From assembly GCA_034509425.1 (NCBI GenBank), contig JAVTVJ010000068.1:4526001-4590000 (forward strand): a DNA stretch of 64,000 nucleotides, in the 5' to 3' direction. Below, piece after piece: positions 22,440-35,499 of the stretch. Below the pieces are notes generated by a model, which worked only from the letters and a program-made list of their open reading frames with translations, made no database searches and was not told the DNA's origin. This DNA is from Eopsaltria australis. Taxonomy: Eukaryota > Chordata > Aves > Passeriformes > Petroicidae. Every line of letters begins with the position of its first letter. Position 1 is the first letter of the stretch. The translations under genes and the position numbers were made by a program.

Positions 22440-25400
22440 ATCCAGAGCAGACCTCTTCAAGTGACGCCTCCTCATGCTCTTAGTTTGGGCTTCATGCCAT
22501 TTCCAACAGTTGCACTTAACTGCCCATCAGCCTGAAATCTTCAAAGATGAGAAATACTAGATAATCTCACCTCCTCAGGAAACAGTTATGAGAACAAAAA
22601 CCAGTGCTTGTCCAGAGTGTGCCAGGTTTGTTTTTCCTGTGTATTGTCTGAGTTCCTGCCTGCTGCCGCTGCCCCTTGCATGGGTCCTTTACTCTGTTTT
22701 GTCCCACTTCTTGTTGCTCCCACCTTGATGGAGCCTATCCCTATGAGTGGGGAACAAGACCAAGCTTTGGCAAGAGATGGTTCAGGGTACAGATGTCACT
22801 TTCCTCATCTGCATCCCTGTTGTCATTCTGCTTCCCACAGTAAGAGAGCAGTATTTTATCCATATGGACTTTGTCCTTTAGGGGGAAGATGACAATGGTT
22901 TAAAAATTATTTTATGGCTTTACATCAAGGCAGGGTTTCATGTGACAATATCTTTTGGTGATGCATGCCATAATCACTTGATTTTTTTTCTCCAGAGTAT
23001 GAAATGACATTATCTCTCAAGACTGGGAGAAAAGTGTATTTGCCTTAGTGGTCAATACTGATCCTCACAGGACAGGGGACAAAGGAAGTCAGCTCAGGTC
23101 ACAGGTATTTTCATGCAGCATCTCATCAGCAAGATCAGCCTACCTCCAACCAACTATATTGAAAGGCATTTTACATCCTTCTAAGATGCTAAAAAAATAC
23201 CTTGAATGACTCTTGCTTTAAAAAATAGCCACTATGTCCTTGTGCTGAACCAAGGACATGGCAGATTGAACAGTAGCCTGAATTAGGAGATTTGTTTCCC
23301 TTTTGGCAGATATTGAGGTGTTGAAAATTTTTCTGATCTCAAACAGTGAGTTGAGAGAAAAATCTGGTAGAAAGTCCAGGAGAGAAAGCAGCGCCTTGAA
23401 GTTGGTGGGAGGCTGCTGACTGGGGAGGGAATTTCATCCAAGAAGTGTGGCTTGCCTGCACCTCAGCCTTTTCCCACCCTTCTGTATTTTGTGGTTGGGT
23501 GTAAGTAATTTTCTAGTGTAAGCTGACGATAATTTAATTCCTCGCATTATTAACTAATTATAGCCTGTTATTTTAGATGACTGATGGATTAATTTGAGTT
23601 CAAGTATGGAAAGTGGTGGTGTTCTTTATTCTACATAATACTTTCCTAAAAGGTCTCAGACAAATATATTTGTTCCTGATGTTCTCTCCCCTCTCATTTT
23701 TCAATATTTCTAATTGTTTCACATAAACTGAAATTTTTATAAACAACAAATGGCAATGGTAGAAAGCACTGCCTCATGCATTATGGCACAGAGAGAGATA
23801 CATTCTTTTTTTCACTGAACTCATGCCAGTTTTAGTGGAAGTCATACATATGCAGGCAAGGAATTGGCAGAGGTGTATTCAGGAGCTGTGTTGAATCTGT
23901 GGGAGTGTTTGTGTACGTACTTGTGTGCAAAAGATAGAAAGAATGTTGAAAGCTGGGATCAGTATCGTCTGACAGCTCTGTAGTGACTTGTCCTAATTTA
24001 ACAATTTACTTTAAAAGACATTGTGGGATCCTGTTTTGGGATCCCGTGGGACCTCCATTTGTGCACAGCACACTTGTTTCCTCTGTCTTCTCTAATAAGT
24101 GCAACGAACTAAAGCTAGCATTACCTGGGCTGTTCCTTTTCAAATTAATTTTGAAGTGAATATAGTGCTAACACAAATTACAAATGGACAGCACATAAAC
24201 TGAAGTCTTCTGATTTTTGGTGTTACAGCAATGGCTATGGTAGTACACAATGCCCCCTTGTATTCATGTCTGAACGCTGTAAGCTGAGCTGGAGAAGCCA
24301 CACCTGAATTGCTATTACAAGTCACGGATTAAAGCACTGGGAATTCTCCCTGTACTCCCCATTGAACCCTTATGCTCCAGCTCCTTTCCTGATCCCACAT
24401 ATTAGGTGTGGTTGAGGTTAAGATGAACAGGAACTGTTTACACCTGGTGAAACAGTTCATTGCAGGCTTCCTACAGATGGAGGCAGGCACCCGTTCTTTG
24501 GCTCATTTGTGAGTATTTCCTTTAGAACAATGGTGAATAGGAATATATTTTTTGCAAAATGAAGGTTATAATGTCACCAAGTGAAGGAGCTTAGATCTTT
24601 GACATGTCCCTATGATTACCACAGCAAACTCTGATCCTGGTTGCTGTATATTGCTTGCTGTTCTCCTCACAGTCCTACAAGGCCAGAATTGCTCAAGTCT
24701 GTGAATTATTTAGACCTATTGGATAGTCATATTTTCTTTTTGGGAACCAATTTGATGTGAAAAGAGAAAGTACTCTTGTAGCTCACACTGTGTTAAAGCC
24801 AAGTCAAAGGTGACTCCAGGGCAGGTGGTCCTACCTCACTACCTTCTCACTTCTTCTGCTACATTCTTGCTACTTGAGGTTTGACACAGAAATCAGAATA
24901 AACCTGTGTGATCAGTTCTTTGACAATCTCATTGTGAGAGGTTACTTCCATTTAGTTGTCAGGGAAGACTTGGTGTCTGTACTGCCCCCTCTTTCTTCTA
25001 CTGCACTCATTCATAATTTTTTCTTCACATGCTGTAACACTGCTGAGCAGGGATACTGAAAGAACGTGTGCTTCAACAGTGCCCTAGAAACCTAGAGTGA
25101 GTTTTACTAATCAAAGAGCAACAGAAAAATGTTGGGAATTCAATAAAGCAAAGCCTCAGCAAGAATGTGGAGACTATAAATAAGAATTCACTCTGCTAAG
25201 CCATCCTGAACCCAAATCTTGATTTGTTTTTACTTTTCCAAGAGATGTTTCCATTCTTTGGTTGCTTGCAGTTATCACAAAGGGATCTGTAGAGCCTTAA
25301 GCAATAAGGCAATGTTAAGAAAGAAAGCAAAACTACTGAGACAGCCAACTTCCAGTCAGACATCTAAGGAGTAATTAAAATGCAGTCCTTCTGGATAGAG

Positions 25401-27509
25401 AGTGTGTAAGAACATTGCATTATCATACCAGTGGAATAAAATCTTGTAGGGATATAAGAACTGTGACAGTGAGTAGTGCATGTGGTCTGCTTCCCTGTTT
25501 CTGGCAACAACTGATATCGATGGGTTTTCAATACTGCACAGAGCATGAGATGAACACAGCACAAATCATTGCATGCAACAGCATTTCCCATTGGTAGCAA
25601 GAGTAAAGTCACTGTTTAACCAAAGGTTTTGTAATAGTTTTTCTGAGGTTTTTTTTAGCTGTAAATTGTAGCCTCATATATTTTTTATAGTCCTTATTTT
25701 TTTCTTTTTTTTCCCCCAAGCTGAAAATTTTTCTGCTTGTAAAAGTATTAACTGCATAGGACAATCAAAAGCTTCTAATAAAAGAAAAAGTATATACATT
25801 TTACAGAAAAATAAAATGCAGAGATGAAACCAATCTAAGTAGCAGATTGTAACTGTACCTTTGGCATCCCCACTTTGTTTATCTATAGGTAACCAATTGC
25901 TTTTATTCCCCATTATAAGGATAATAGCTCTGATCAACAGAACAGCTTTTATCTAAAACCAGAAAGGTAAAAATAAAGCTTTTAGCTGTGCACATTGTAA
26001 GGAATTTAAAAGACCTTTTTAAAAGTACTTTTTATCCAGCTGTATTGCATGAATAAAAGGAAAATTATTTATAACTTTCTGTTTTTTAATCATTGTCTTT
26101 TCCTCTTTTTGGTACATGAAAAGCACAGGCTCCTTCTTACATTTTGGTTTTCATTTACTAAGATTGTTAGATTTTTTTGTTTGTTTGTTTTTGTTTTTTT
26201 GTTAATGTTGTTTCTGAAGTTCCATGCTGTGTCCATGTGCTCCTAAATCTTGTAATTCATTTTTCAGACATACAGATCCATTGGCACATGCCAGTGTTAG
26301 TATTAAAGAACAAGGCTTACTGTGCAGAGCATCAAAGCGTGTCCATAAAAAGATTAACCAGGGCCCAAGTGTGAGCAGGGAGATGCAGGTCTGCCCTGGC
26401 TCTGGCAGCTGTGACCAGGTCTCTTCATTTCTTCTTCCCTTTCCCCAAGTACCTCCCTGTCAGTATAATGTGATGCTTTCCTGATGTAAGAGAAGTTGGA
26501 AACTGCTGCCTTGGGAAGACTACGAGGCAGGCAGGGCCCCAAATGATCAATGATGGCACAGGCAACCATCACATTAGATTTCAGACTTACTTGGTTTATT
26601 GAAATAAAAGTGTACTTCACAAGGCCAATATTGCTGACACAGCAGAACACAACTATATCAACTTGCTCCTTTTAAGTTCTCAGTTTCCTAAATCATTTCA
26701 AGGTGTAGAAACAGCATTCTTTTTTGTTTTCTTTTGTATTGGTTCTGTGAGAAGGTCTGGATTTTACAGGACACCCTGTAGCACCATGGCATGGCAGGGT
26801 CAGGGAGCCCAGGTCATTGTCTGTCCACTTTGGATAAAAGATTTGCAACTGTATTTTCAAAAGGATTGCTTTATCAAAGTGATGGGAGGCTCTCCTGGCC
26901 TTTTCTGGGAGGCAGGCATGCATCTGATCTGTTTTTCCACCCCTCTGTCAATCGACAGCAGTGCTTTGCTGCTCGGCACCATTAAATTTCTGGCAGCAGA
27001 CACAGAGATAGCTGCAGGTTTCCCTTGAAGTCTGTCCAAGCCCCCTTTGGCCAGACCCATGAGCTATGCACGGAGGGATTTCTGGGTCCCTCAGAAACAC
27101 AGTAAGCCTGAAACATTCCTCCAGAATTTATTAACTTTTTCTACAGCTTGACATTTCTTTAGTGGCTTGGCCCTCCTGGATTTCACACTGCTATCTTTAC
27201 TGGCTGCTCAGAACCTTTATAGTTTTGTGGTTAACGTTAATAACAGGATATAGAAATGTCTGGTTTATATTTGAAGTCTGTGAATAAATCAAGATGACAT
27301 CTGTGGGTACCCAGTCCCCTCCCTGGCACCAGCACATGCTGCTCTTGGATGGCTGCTCCACCTCTCTCTGTGCTGCCCCAGGACCTTGGCACAGATTCTT
27401 GAGTGCACACCTGACTCTGGACCCTCAGACCATACACGTGCACCACAGCTCTTGTCTTCTTCTCACTCTCGTGTGAGCTGTAGGGCTTTGTCCTCTCTGA
27501 CATGGATGA

Positions 27510-27529
27510 GGGTGTGATAGCTCACACCC
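27510..27529. repeat. Perfect inverted repeat, 8-bp stem, 4-nt loop
   Basis: GGGTGTGA at 27510-27517 pairs with TCACACCC at 27522-27529 around TAGC. The CACACCC arm is a KLF/Sp-type CACCC-box word, here present in both orientations. Function unknown. Confidence 0.85.
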
Positions 27530-30500
27530 CCACGGTGTTTGCAGAACAGGATTCCCACCACCTCGGATCTCGCCTCCTTTCACACACAAACCTGGGCCAC
27601 CCCTGTGTGCCAGAGTGGGCAGTGGTGTGAGCTCTCTGTGGTATGAACTGGGAGCACAGTATTCTCCCTCAGACCACAGAAGGAGTGAGTTTATCAGGGA
27701 GTGTATCTGACCAAGTCCATGGAGTCCAGATGATAAGAAAGTTCATAGAAATATCTCAGCTCCACACTTCCTGTTTCCCATTACAATTATTTATCAGTTG
27801 GTCTTCCCCGGAATAGTAAAGGAATTATAGAGGATGCTTTTTACTTAAAAAAAAAAAAGCTCAGCCTTGCAATTTTTCAGCATAAGCCAGATTTACGAAA
27901 ATTATAATTACAGCATTAAATTCTGTCATTCCAGTCCTACATTAACTCTGTTGGAAAAATTGTATCCAAGAAGCTCATAGGAAACTGATACTAAACTCTT
28001 AATCTCCATTCATTTCAAAGAGTAGCAAATCTGTTTATGTATTATATCCTGAAGACATGCTGGTTTCTGTAGCAGTTTCTCTCCCAGAACACTGATAGAG
28101 CTTAGGAGCACTGATTTTTTTCCAGAGAGGGAAATAAAATTAAGTCAAATCTTTGCAACAAACTTAGTGCAAGTTTGGATCAAATCATGTATATTCCCCA
28201 ATGATGTTTTGCACTTCATATTGGAATAACCTGTTTTCTGCTCTGGCTTTTGAGAACCAGTCCTCTCCCCAAAACGCAATGTTTTGATTTAATAGCCAAA
28301 GAATGAGTTGAAGAGGGCAAAGGGTTCCTTGATGCCACTGAGATAAATGGAAGGCAGTAATCTTCAAGGGAGGTCCTGCAGTGATTTACAGCAGACAGGA
28401 ATTGTTAATAGGCCAACATTAGCTTTCTGCTTCTCCAATAAATGTGTCGGGTTGGAATGCAAGTGTGCAGCCCCACTGTCAGCTTTATGGCCCAAGGAAC
28501 TTATGCTATTGAAAGCACAACAGCTTTCTCAGCCCACTTGTTTTGGCTGCCAAACTTTCTCCTTGATCAGTCTCTTCCCTTGATAACCCTTCTGAGGCTG
28601 GTTATTTTCTGTGCTGCCTCTGTTCTGATGTCTGTGCATTGGGTTGTGCTCAGGCCAGTGGGTCTGTGGCAGAGAGAAATATACGGAAGAGGGGCTGTGA
28701 AACAGCTTTTGTGTCTGCATCAAGGGTCAGGGATTGCCACAGCTTGGAGCTCTCTTCAGGTGGTGCATGTGCATGCATGTGGTTTTGTGTGTCAATGCTA
28801 TTGTTCGCTTAGTTTGAGTAAGAAATTACCACAACTGTTTATGAAAATGCCTACCAGGCAGCACAGGTTATGCTGACAGTCAGACTTCTTGGTTTTTCAT
28901 ACTTCTTTTGGCAAGTAGGTAAAATCCTTTAAAATCTGTCAGCAGTGTTCTCTTTTTTCATGATCCGGTGGCCTGTGATGCCTTTTATTATTGTGTGGTA
29001 CTGCTTTCAGGTAGGGCATGAACTTGTGTTATGTCTCTGGTATCCTCCTGTACCTGTCAGTGGCAGCAGCTGCTGAAGAGGCAACACCCTTGAAATGATC
29101 TCTTCTCCCATGTCTGGACTTTCTTTGCTACTGGATTCCCAGCTGATTAAGGCTCGTATCAGTGGAGATGGGGCATGCTGAGCTGGACCTCGTATATTAG
29201 CAGAATGTGGGAAAAAGTATCAAGGGAATTAGAACAAGATGGACACATGTCAGAGGAGGAGATTTTTTTTTCTAGAAGTTCACCAGTGAGGTGAGAGCAC
29301 AGAGTCTGAGAACAACAGCAACGAAAGTCAGTGAAGGCAAAATAAATGCTTACGGAACTTCAACCTGCAAGCTGAGGTGCTGTAAAAACATAATGTACGT
29401 GACAAAGTTGTTGGCTGTTCCCAAGAACAGTGTCACAGCTAGTTGTCTGGGCTGGTTCCCACATACCACTGAATCCTCCATCTGCCCATCCCAGCTCTGC
29501 CCAGGTGTAACCTAATCTAAGGGTTTCCCTGGCATGTCTGCTTTGTGTAGAGACTGAAAATCTGAAAATCTGGATAATCCCCCAAAACAAAACCCTACTA
29601 ACCCCCTTCACTGCATTACCCAGTTTTCCTTTGGAGAGCAGGTGAGGTGCAGGATGGAGCACATGTACCAGATGGCAGGTGCACTGCTGGGTGTTTTGTT
29701 CAGGTCTTCGGACAGGGCTGGGAGTGGTGGGCAGGTGAGGTAATGCAGAAAAGACATGAAAGACAGCCAGTACTTTTGAGGATGTACTTTTGTTTGTCTT
29801 TCTGCACCAGTAAAAGCTCTGTATTTGACTGTCTTTAGGGTTTTGATATTGGGGGAAGAGATGTTTTCCTGTGGGGAGGAGAAGGATATGAATTCGACAG
29901 CTGCTTAAAGTGGAGCATGCATTAATTTTTAAAATGTTTCATAATTCATTATTTTTAGTCTATTAAAAAAAAAAATGTTGTGCCCACAGATACACTGAAG
30001 TTATTGTATTGATCATATAGGGTGAATTACCAAAAAACAAAATCTAGTATCTCTTATTTCCTGAAACTCATTGTCATTGAAATTGAAGCTAGAAGAAAGG
30101 AAGGGGGAAAATATATAAAAACACTGTTCAACTTATTAATGAGATGGGATTTTCTGATGGGAAAAATTCACAGGGTATGGAGGAGGTAACACAAGCTTCA
30201 TTTTCGTGTTAGTAATCTATTCATTACATAAAATTGTTTAGGAGAGGTGTTTGATGGTGATAGCAGAGATACTTTCTTGTTCTCTCCATGTATCCCCCTG
30301 CCTTGTCACGCCCAAAGCACTGCATTCCTGCACGCTGTTTGTTGTGGCCTCTGAGGAGACCAGGGTTTCCTGCCCTAAGGAAAAAGGGAATTCCCTACCT
30401 CAAGTGCATTTGCACTCAGAAATGACCGTGCCAAGCAGACGTGTGCCTCTGCAGGCACAGTCCATTCAGGAATATTGTTCTGAATCATGACTTTCGAAAA

Positions 30501-30810
30501 GTGTTTACTCCCATCCTTGATGCAGCTCAGCAGTGACTCGAGCAGGATTCCGCTTGCAGCAGAGACACTGCAGTTCCAGGGGATCTCTGGGAAGATGACT
30601 GATAATTGAGCAAAACCCAGAGAGAGAGGGAACCTCTCCTTTCCTCATTAGGAATTTTCTAGGCTTCAGTGTACGCTTGCTGGTACTGTAATGCCCTGAG
30701 GACATGCAGTATCTAGGAGTTAATGTGGAGTTGTATGGATTAATAACTGTTCAGTTTTCTAATGTGGCAATGTGAAAAAAAATAAATCCTTAATGGGGAT
30801 TATTGTCTTG

Positions 30811-30962
30811 GTTGTGTAAATATGTAGTTAGCTATACTTAAAATGCATTTTATCAGCCTCTTTGGAATCATTGCATTCTCTCATGTAAATATGTATTTAG
30901 GGCATTTTTAAAATGCAGGGTTTTGCCCTGATTATGTAAATATGCTTGTACACTAAAAATGG
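30811..30962 (+). repeat. Degenerate three-copy tandem array with TGTAAATATG cores
   Basis: The 10-mer TGTAAATATG occurs exactly at 30815-30824, 30884-30893 and 30935-30944, spaced 69 and 51 bp. The first two are followed at nearly the same distance (23 and 24 bp) by TTAAAATGCA at 30838 and 30908. The third is followed at about 18 bp by a related CTAAAAATGGCA. Sequence before the first and third cores is also similar (TTGTCTTGGTTGTG and TTGCCCTGATTATG). This looks like an old local tandem duplication. The core contains a forkhead-like GTAAATA and a POU-like ATGTAAAT word. Confidence 0.8.
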
Positions 30963-33900
30963 CAATTTCTTCTTTGCCCTCCAAGCCCCCCCTTTTTTCT
31001 TCTTTAGAATATGTAAGTCAATTTCATGCTTAAGAAAGTGAGAAGTGCTAGTACAGAGTGGCTGAGAATATTTCGGGCCGGTCCTATACAGCCCTTCTCA
31101 AAGAGCCTGTCAGTCCACCTAATAGAGCTATCTCTGCATTCCAGTCCTTGTTTTTGCTGAGCCCATTCATTAAGACTGTCAAAACTACCAGACTGGAAAT
31201 TACTAGGCTGGCATTTTGGGCACAATCGACACATTTTCTGTACCTTGTGAACTGGAATACAAAGCTTTCTTTATAGAAATATAATGTTCTGCTAATGACC
31301 GTACAGATAGTAACCATAAATTTCATTCCTTTACATCAGAGAGAACTTGGATTCCTTTATCTTGTCTTCACTCCTATTAATCCCCTTTTTTCAATATTAT
31401 CATGAGTCAGTTCATTCTGATTAATCATATTAGTCAAGTTTTGAGAACAAAAGGATGTAGTTTTGACACCTGGGTGGAAATAATTTCATTTTTCTTAGCT
31501 GTCTAAAAGTATGTAAGGTGTCCTCTAGAGACAGTGGAGAAAGACCAGTACCTCTGAAGAGTGAGCCAGCCCATCCTAAAATAGGTAAGATGAACTCTGC
31601 TGGGGAGTTGTGTGTTTCCTTTGACTACAGAAAGAACCTAGAGCAAACTTTTAGGCAGGTGAAATAAATCCTGTCATTTCTGCTCACTCAGTTTTCTGGT
31701 GCCTAAACTCTGTATAGGGGCAAGGAATCCTCATGACTGCCACATGGAGAGGATTCCTTCAGTGGTACACCTAAAGGTCCTGGTCTCTGATGACCCAGAG
31801 TAGCTATGACATTAGATTGCAAAGTGTCACCCCTGTACACCTGGGTTTCCTTCCTTCCTTTCCTCCTGCCTTCCTGCCTTGTCAGGTACAGCTTGCCATT
31901 ATTTCACCCCAGGACACAGTGAGAACATTTCCAGGGGTTTGGGAATTACTCTGAGTCCCACTGCTGACAAGCCAGCAGCTGGTTTGGGTTGGCACTGTGC
32001 TGCAGAGAGAGCTGTGTTTGCACAGTGCCGTCTCTGCCCGTAATCCCCACAGGATCCACGCTGGAGCAGCACAGGCAGCTCAGCTGCTCTGCCCACAGAT
32101 AACTGAGTGCACTGTAGTTTGCTACACTGGTTGGAGAATTTATAACCTGTCCTGATGTGAGAGGAACTTTTGGTATAGCATATCAGCTCCATTTCAGTGC
32201 TAACCAGGTGATCAGCAAGATAAAAAATGAGGCACTCATCCCATCCATCCCATAGCCTGTTCTGTGTACCTGCATGCTTCTTCAGTTGTAACTGGCCTGG
32301 TTGCTAACGTGCCATCACCCCTTTAAACATATGGGGCTATAGAGGGAGGGGAGAAATTTATGGAGAGAAGAGAAAAAGCCAAAAACAGGAAACGAAGAAA
32401 ATGTTTATTAAGAAAAAGCAACAACCAAATTCTTATTGAAAAAAGGAAAAGAAAACCTACAATAATATGTTCTTTAGAGACAGGCTTTGCTGTTGCTGGC
32501 ATGTTTATTCGCTGGGGTTTTCCATCATCATTTCCATGTGGTGCATTCTGATTGCTCACAGTTTTGCAGGGTTCTATCCAAGCCTCAGATCACAAACGTT
32601 TAATCTCGGGAAAACCCCTTCTGTTCTATCTTCCCAATAGTATTGAGTGAGTTACGGTACAAGTTAAATAAAATTTTGTTTGCATGGTGAAGGGAAAGGA
32701 GGGACAACAAGTGACTGCATTTTGAGCCCTGCAGGCAGATCTTTAGCTGGTGTAAATTGTCACAGCTTCAGTGACTTCAGCAGAGCTCTTAGCAACATCC
32801 AGTGGCTGAGAAACTACCTCCTGGTTTTTGCTTTCTCTATTGAAGGCCTGCTGGGAAGCCCAAATTAGCAGCCGGGTGAGAGAGAAAGAACAAGAGTGGT
32901 GACACAAAATATCTTTTGTCATTTTTAACAGAAGATCATTGAGGTAAATGCCTTCATCCTGGAACATTTAATTTTTGGTCACTGTCAGCTGTTGTCACTG
33001 AATCAAGTTATTCTGCAAAATGGGGCATCCCCACACTTGGATGAATAGTATTTTAACCAGGCAAACAGACAGGCAAATTTTGGTTTAAAATAAGATAATG
33101 GTGGATGACGAAGAGGCTTCCTTTTAATTTGTTGTTTCTTATAGGTTGCAGACTGGAAATTATGCCCACAAAGCTCTGAGCACCATCTTTCATAAACAAA
33201 TCAATGCATATTTGAAAAACCCTAGACATAAGAAAACCAATTACCCAATTGAAGAAACTTTCTGTTGGCTTGGTGGCCCTTGGATGAGTTCAGAAGAATG
33301 TTTTCATAAGCAGAACATTAAGGATGATAACTTCCTTGCTTCAAAAGAGAAAAATTGTGGTTGCCATGGGAGTAAAGACCATTCCATTTGAATATCAGCT
33401 GCTAACGTCCTTGGAAATGTGCCCTTCAGCCAGCACATGTGCTTGCTTTACTACACTGATGGTCTTATTTCTGGTAGCTTGAGTTGAGATACCAGTGGGG
33501 AATTCAAGCTTATTTTTGTATTCAGATCCATTGCTTCAAAAAAATTTAAATCTAACTACTAGAAAGATTCTTCATCGTGGAAAAAAGCCTCTTTTTAAAA
33601 CCAGTACTGCCCAAACCAGGGAGTGCAATTTTGCAGGTTTCTTGATACCTAGGCTGGTTACTAGTTAGTAAATCCTACAGATTTCAGGATATATATTATA
33701 TAATAATAAACTATCTGTTCATGAATTTAAAATGCTACATTTAGATGCCTTTTTGAGTCTCTGTGGAACAGTTCTTCAATGGATTAGGAGAACTACTATT
33801 CAATTTATTAGTGGGAACACTGCTGGGGTAGTGGTGAGCTGGACAGAAGGTTTAGCAGACTTACTTCAGCTTTATTCTTATAAAGCATCACTACAGCATG

Positions 33901-34850
33901 GAGCTCAATATCAAAAATTCCTTGTCTGCAATAACTATGGGTGACCCAAATCTCTAAAAGTTAAGCTAATAGAGCATTTCTCGAAAAGGAAAGGGAAATG
34001 TATTAAGGAGAGAGGGGTAATAAGAGAACCCAGAGAAGAGGAAGTATGGATAAAACATGTTAAAGAGTCCATGTGTGGAAACAGTCATTGCTCAGGTTCA
34101 AAGAGTCATCTTTGAGCATCCAATATCTTTCTTATTTGCTGTCTTTGTGAGGATGTTTGCTGCAGTTTATGGAAATGCAGGCTACTAACAAATTGCCTTG
34201 AAGACGTATTCTTTGGATGGATCTATGAGAGTTTGCTGGGGGAAATGAATGTTATTACAAAAGACATTCAAATCAAATGCAAGAGAACAGACATTCAACC
34301 TGCACCTTTGCTGAAGACCTGGTGGCATCAGCTTCAGGCTGCTCACAGCAAGGGACTCAGATTATCAGGTAGCCCTAAGACCAACATAGTCTCCTGGGCA
34401 GACACATGATACAGTGCTTGTAGGTGACCTGTTCCCCAGCCACAGCTTTTCTTCTGATCTAGGTAATTTATTATTTAGTCATTATCTGGTTTTTGGACTA
34501 TGTAAGAGACTACAGAGGACAATGTCTTGATTTGCAAAAGTCCCTCTTCTTAGGCACACTTCTGAATGTCACAATAAGTAAATATAGACAACACAACTTT
34601 GACAGTCATAATTAATAATAATTAATAAAGCTTATTGTTTTCATTAAGTTCAGTAGAATGCTGATGGTCATTACCAGGGTGGGTAGGAAGAGGGAAAGGA
34701 ATGTCAGGATTTTTTCATGTTGCTTGTCTTGGGAGCTATGCCTAGAAGTAATAACACAGCTAATAATTTATGCTTCTGTCCTCAGTATGGCTCAAGTTTA
34801 AAGGTTTTCTAGGGAAAGGAGTATCACACAGTGGCTGGAGTAATTCAAAA
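30963..34850. other. Unannotated non-coding sequence
   Basis: No recognisable gene or transposon. A CCTT-rich patch lies at 31847-31880. An 81-codon open frame at 33146-33391 is preceded by a plausible splice acceptor (pyrimidine-rich run ending in TTATAG at 33144), but the translation is unfamiliar and no matching donor or partner exon was found. Confidence 0.55.
31847..31880. repeat. Imperfect (CCTT)n tract
   Basis: A short pyrimidine-rich tract of CCTT units with CCTCCTG and CCTG interruptions. Confidence 0.8.
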
Positions 34851-34854
34851 TCAG

Positions 34855-34968
34855 GATTCTTTTGTGGGAGGTATCCTGCCCATGCTGGGAGTGGGCTGTT
34901 TGGTTGAGACTAGGTGATATTTAAGGTTCATTCCAAACCCTTAACATTCTATGATTCCATGATTCTAC
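34855..34968 (+). mobile_element. CR1 LINE 3' end (plus strand)
   Basis: A short plus-strand CR1 remnant. The diagnostic 3' end is visible as GACTAGGTGATATTTAAGG, CATTCCAAACCC and then a tail ATTCTATGATTCCATGATTCT at about 34948-34968. The left boundary is uncertain because the upstream part is highly diverged. Confidence 0.85.
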
Positions 34969-35444
34969 CTCTGATTCACTACTCCCCAGCTGGCAGTTAC
35001 CAAAAGGCATCTGCGAAAGCGGCATTCAGCCAAAGTCAGAGGAGGGGCAGTGAGTCTTACTGAACATCTATTAAGCAGTTTGAGATTGAAGAAGAGTTTT
35101 GCACTGGTGGAAAACCAGTTTGTGGGTTCCTGTATATCATTAGACATCAACAGTATCTTCTCAAGGAACAGGGGACCTAGATTTCCCTGTGTGTCTGTTC
35201 ACCAAGGCCGCTCCATTCTCTGTCTAATTCCAAGACAGTTGACTTTTTAATGTGTTTAATTCTGTTGGGGCTGAGACTGCTGGTTCTAGCTCTGCCCATG
35301 CTTGTGCCACTTTCATGGCTGAATTTGTGGGGACTGACTGAAGCTACTCCTCAGAGAGCAGGAGGGAGTGAGGAATGTGACTTTTCTGCATAAATTTGAG
35401 GAATACTGTGTTATCTCTACCATGTCTGGGTGACCCCCTCTCGT

Positions 35445-35499
35445 GGCATGGGATTGGACTCAGGAAGTCCAACCCAAAATGTTCTATGATTCTATGACA
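35445..35499 (+). mobile_element. CR1 LINE 3' stub (plus strand)
   Basis: A very short plus-strand CR1 end: GGATTGGACTCAGGAAGTCC followed by AACCCAAAATG and the tail TTCTATGATTCTATGA. A 7-bp stem (TTGGACT at 35454-35460 with AGTCCAA at 35466-35472) is visible just before the tail. Sequence left of about 35440 is not recognisably CR1. Confidence 0.82.

Larger units (their letters stand above)
20621..30810. other. Unannotated non-coding sequence
   Basis: About 10 kb without a recognisable gene or CR1. It contains ATTA-rich segments near 21.18-21.48 and 23.52-23.61 kb, three short GC-rich hairpins (22281-22308, 22419-22439, 27510-27529), T-rich strings near 26168-26201, a short poly(A) near 27847-27858, and a GC-richer patch at 27.3-27.6 kb. 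Open frames remain under about 145 codons and I recognise none of them. Confidence 0.55.

Noticed and set aside
28763..28781. Alternating purine-pyrimidine GTGCATGTGCATGCATGTG
   Set aside because: Too short to be a convincing Z-DNA element.
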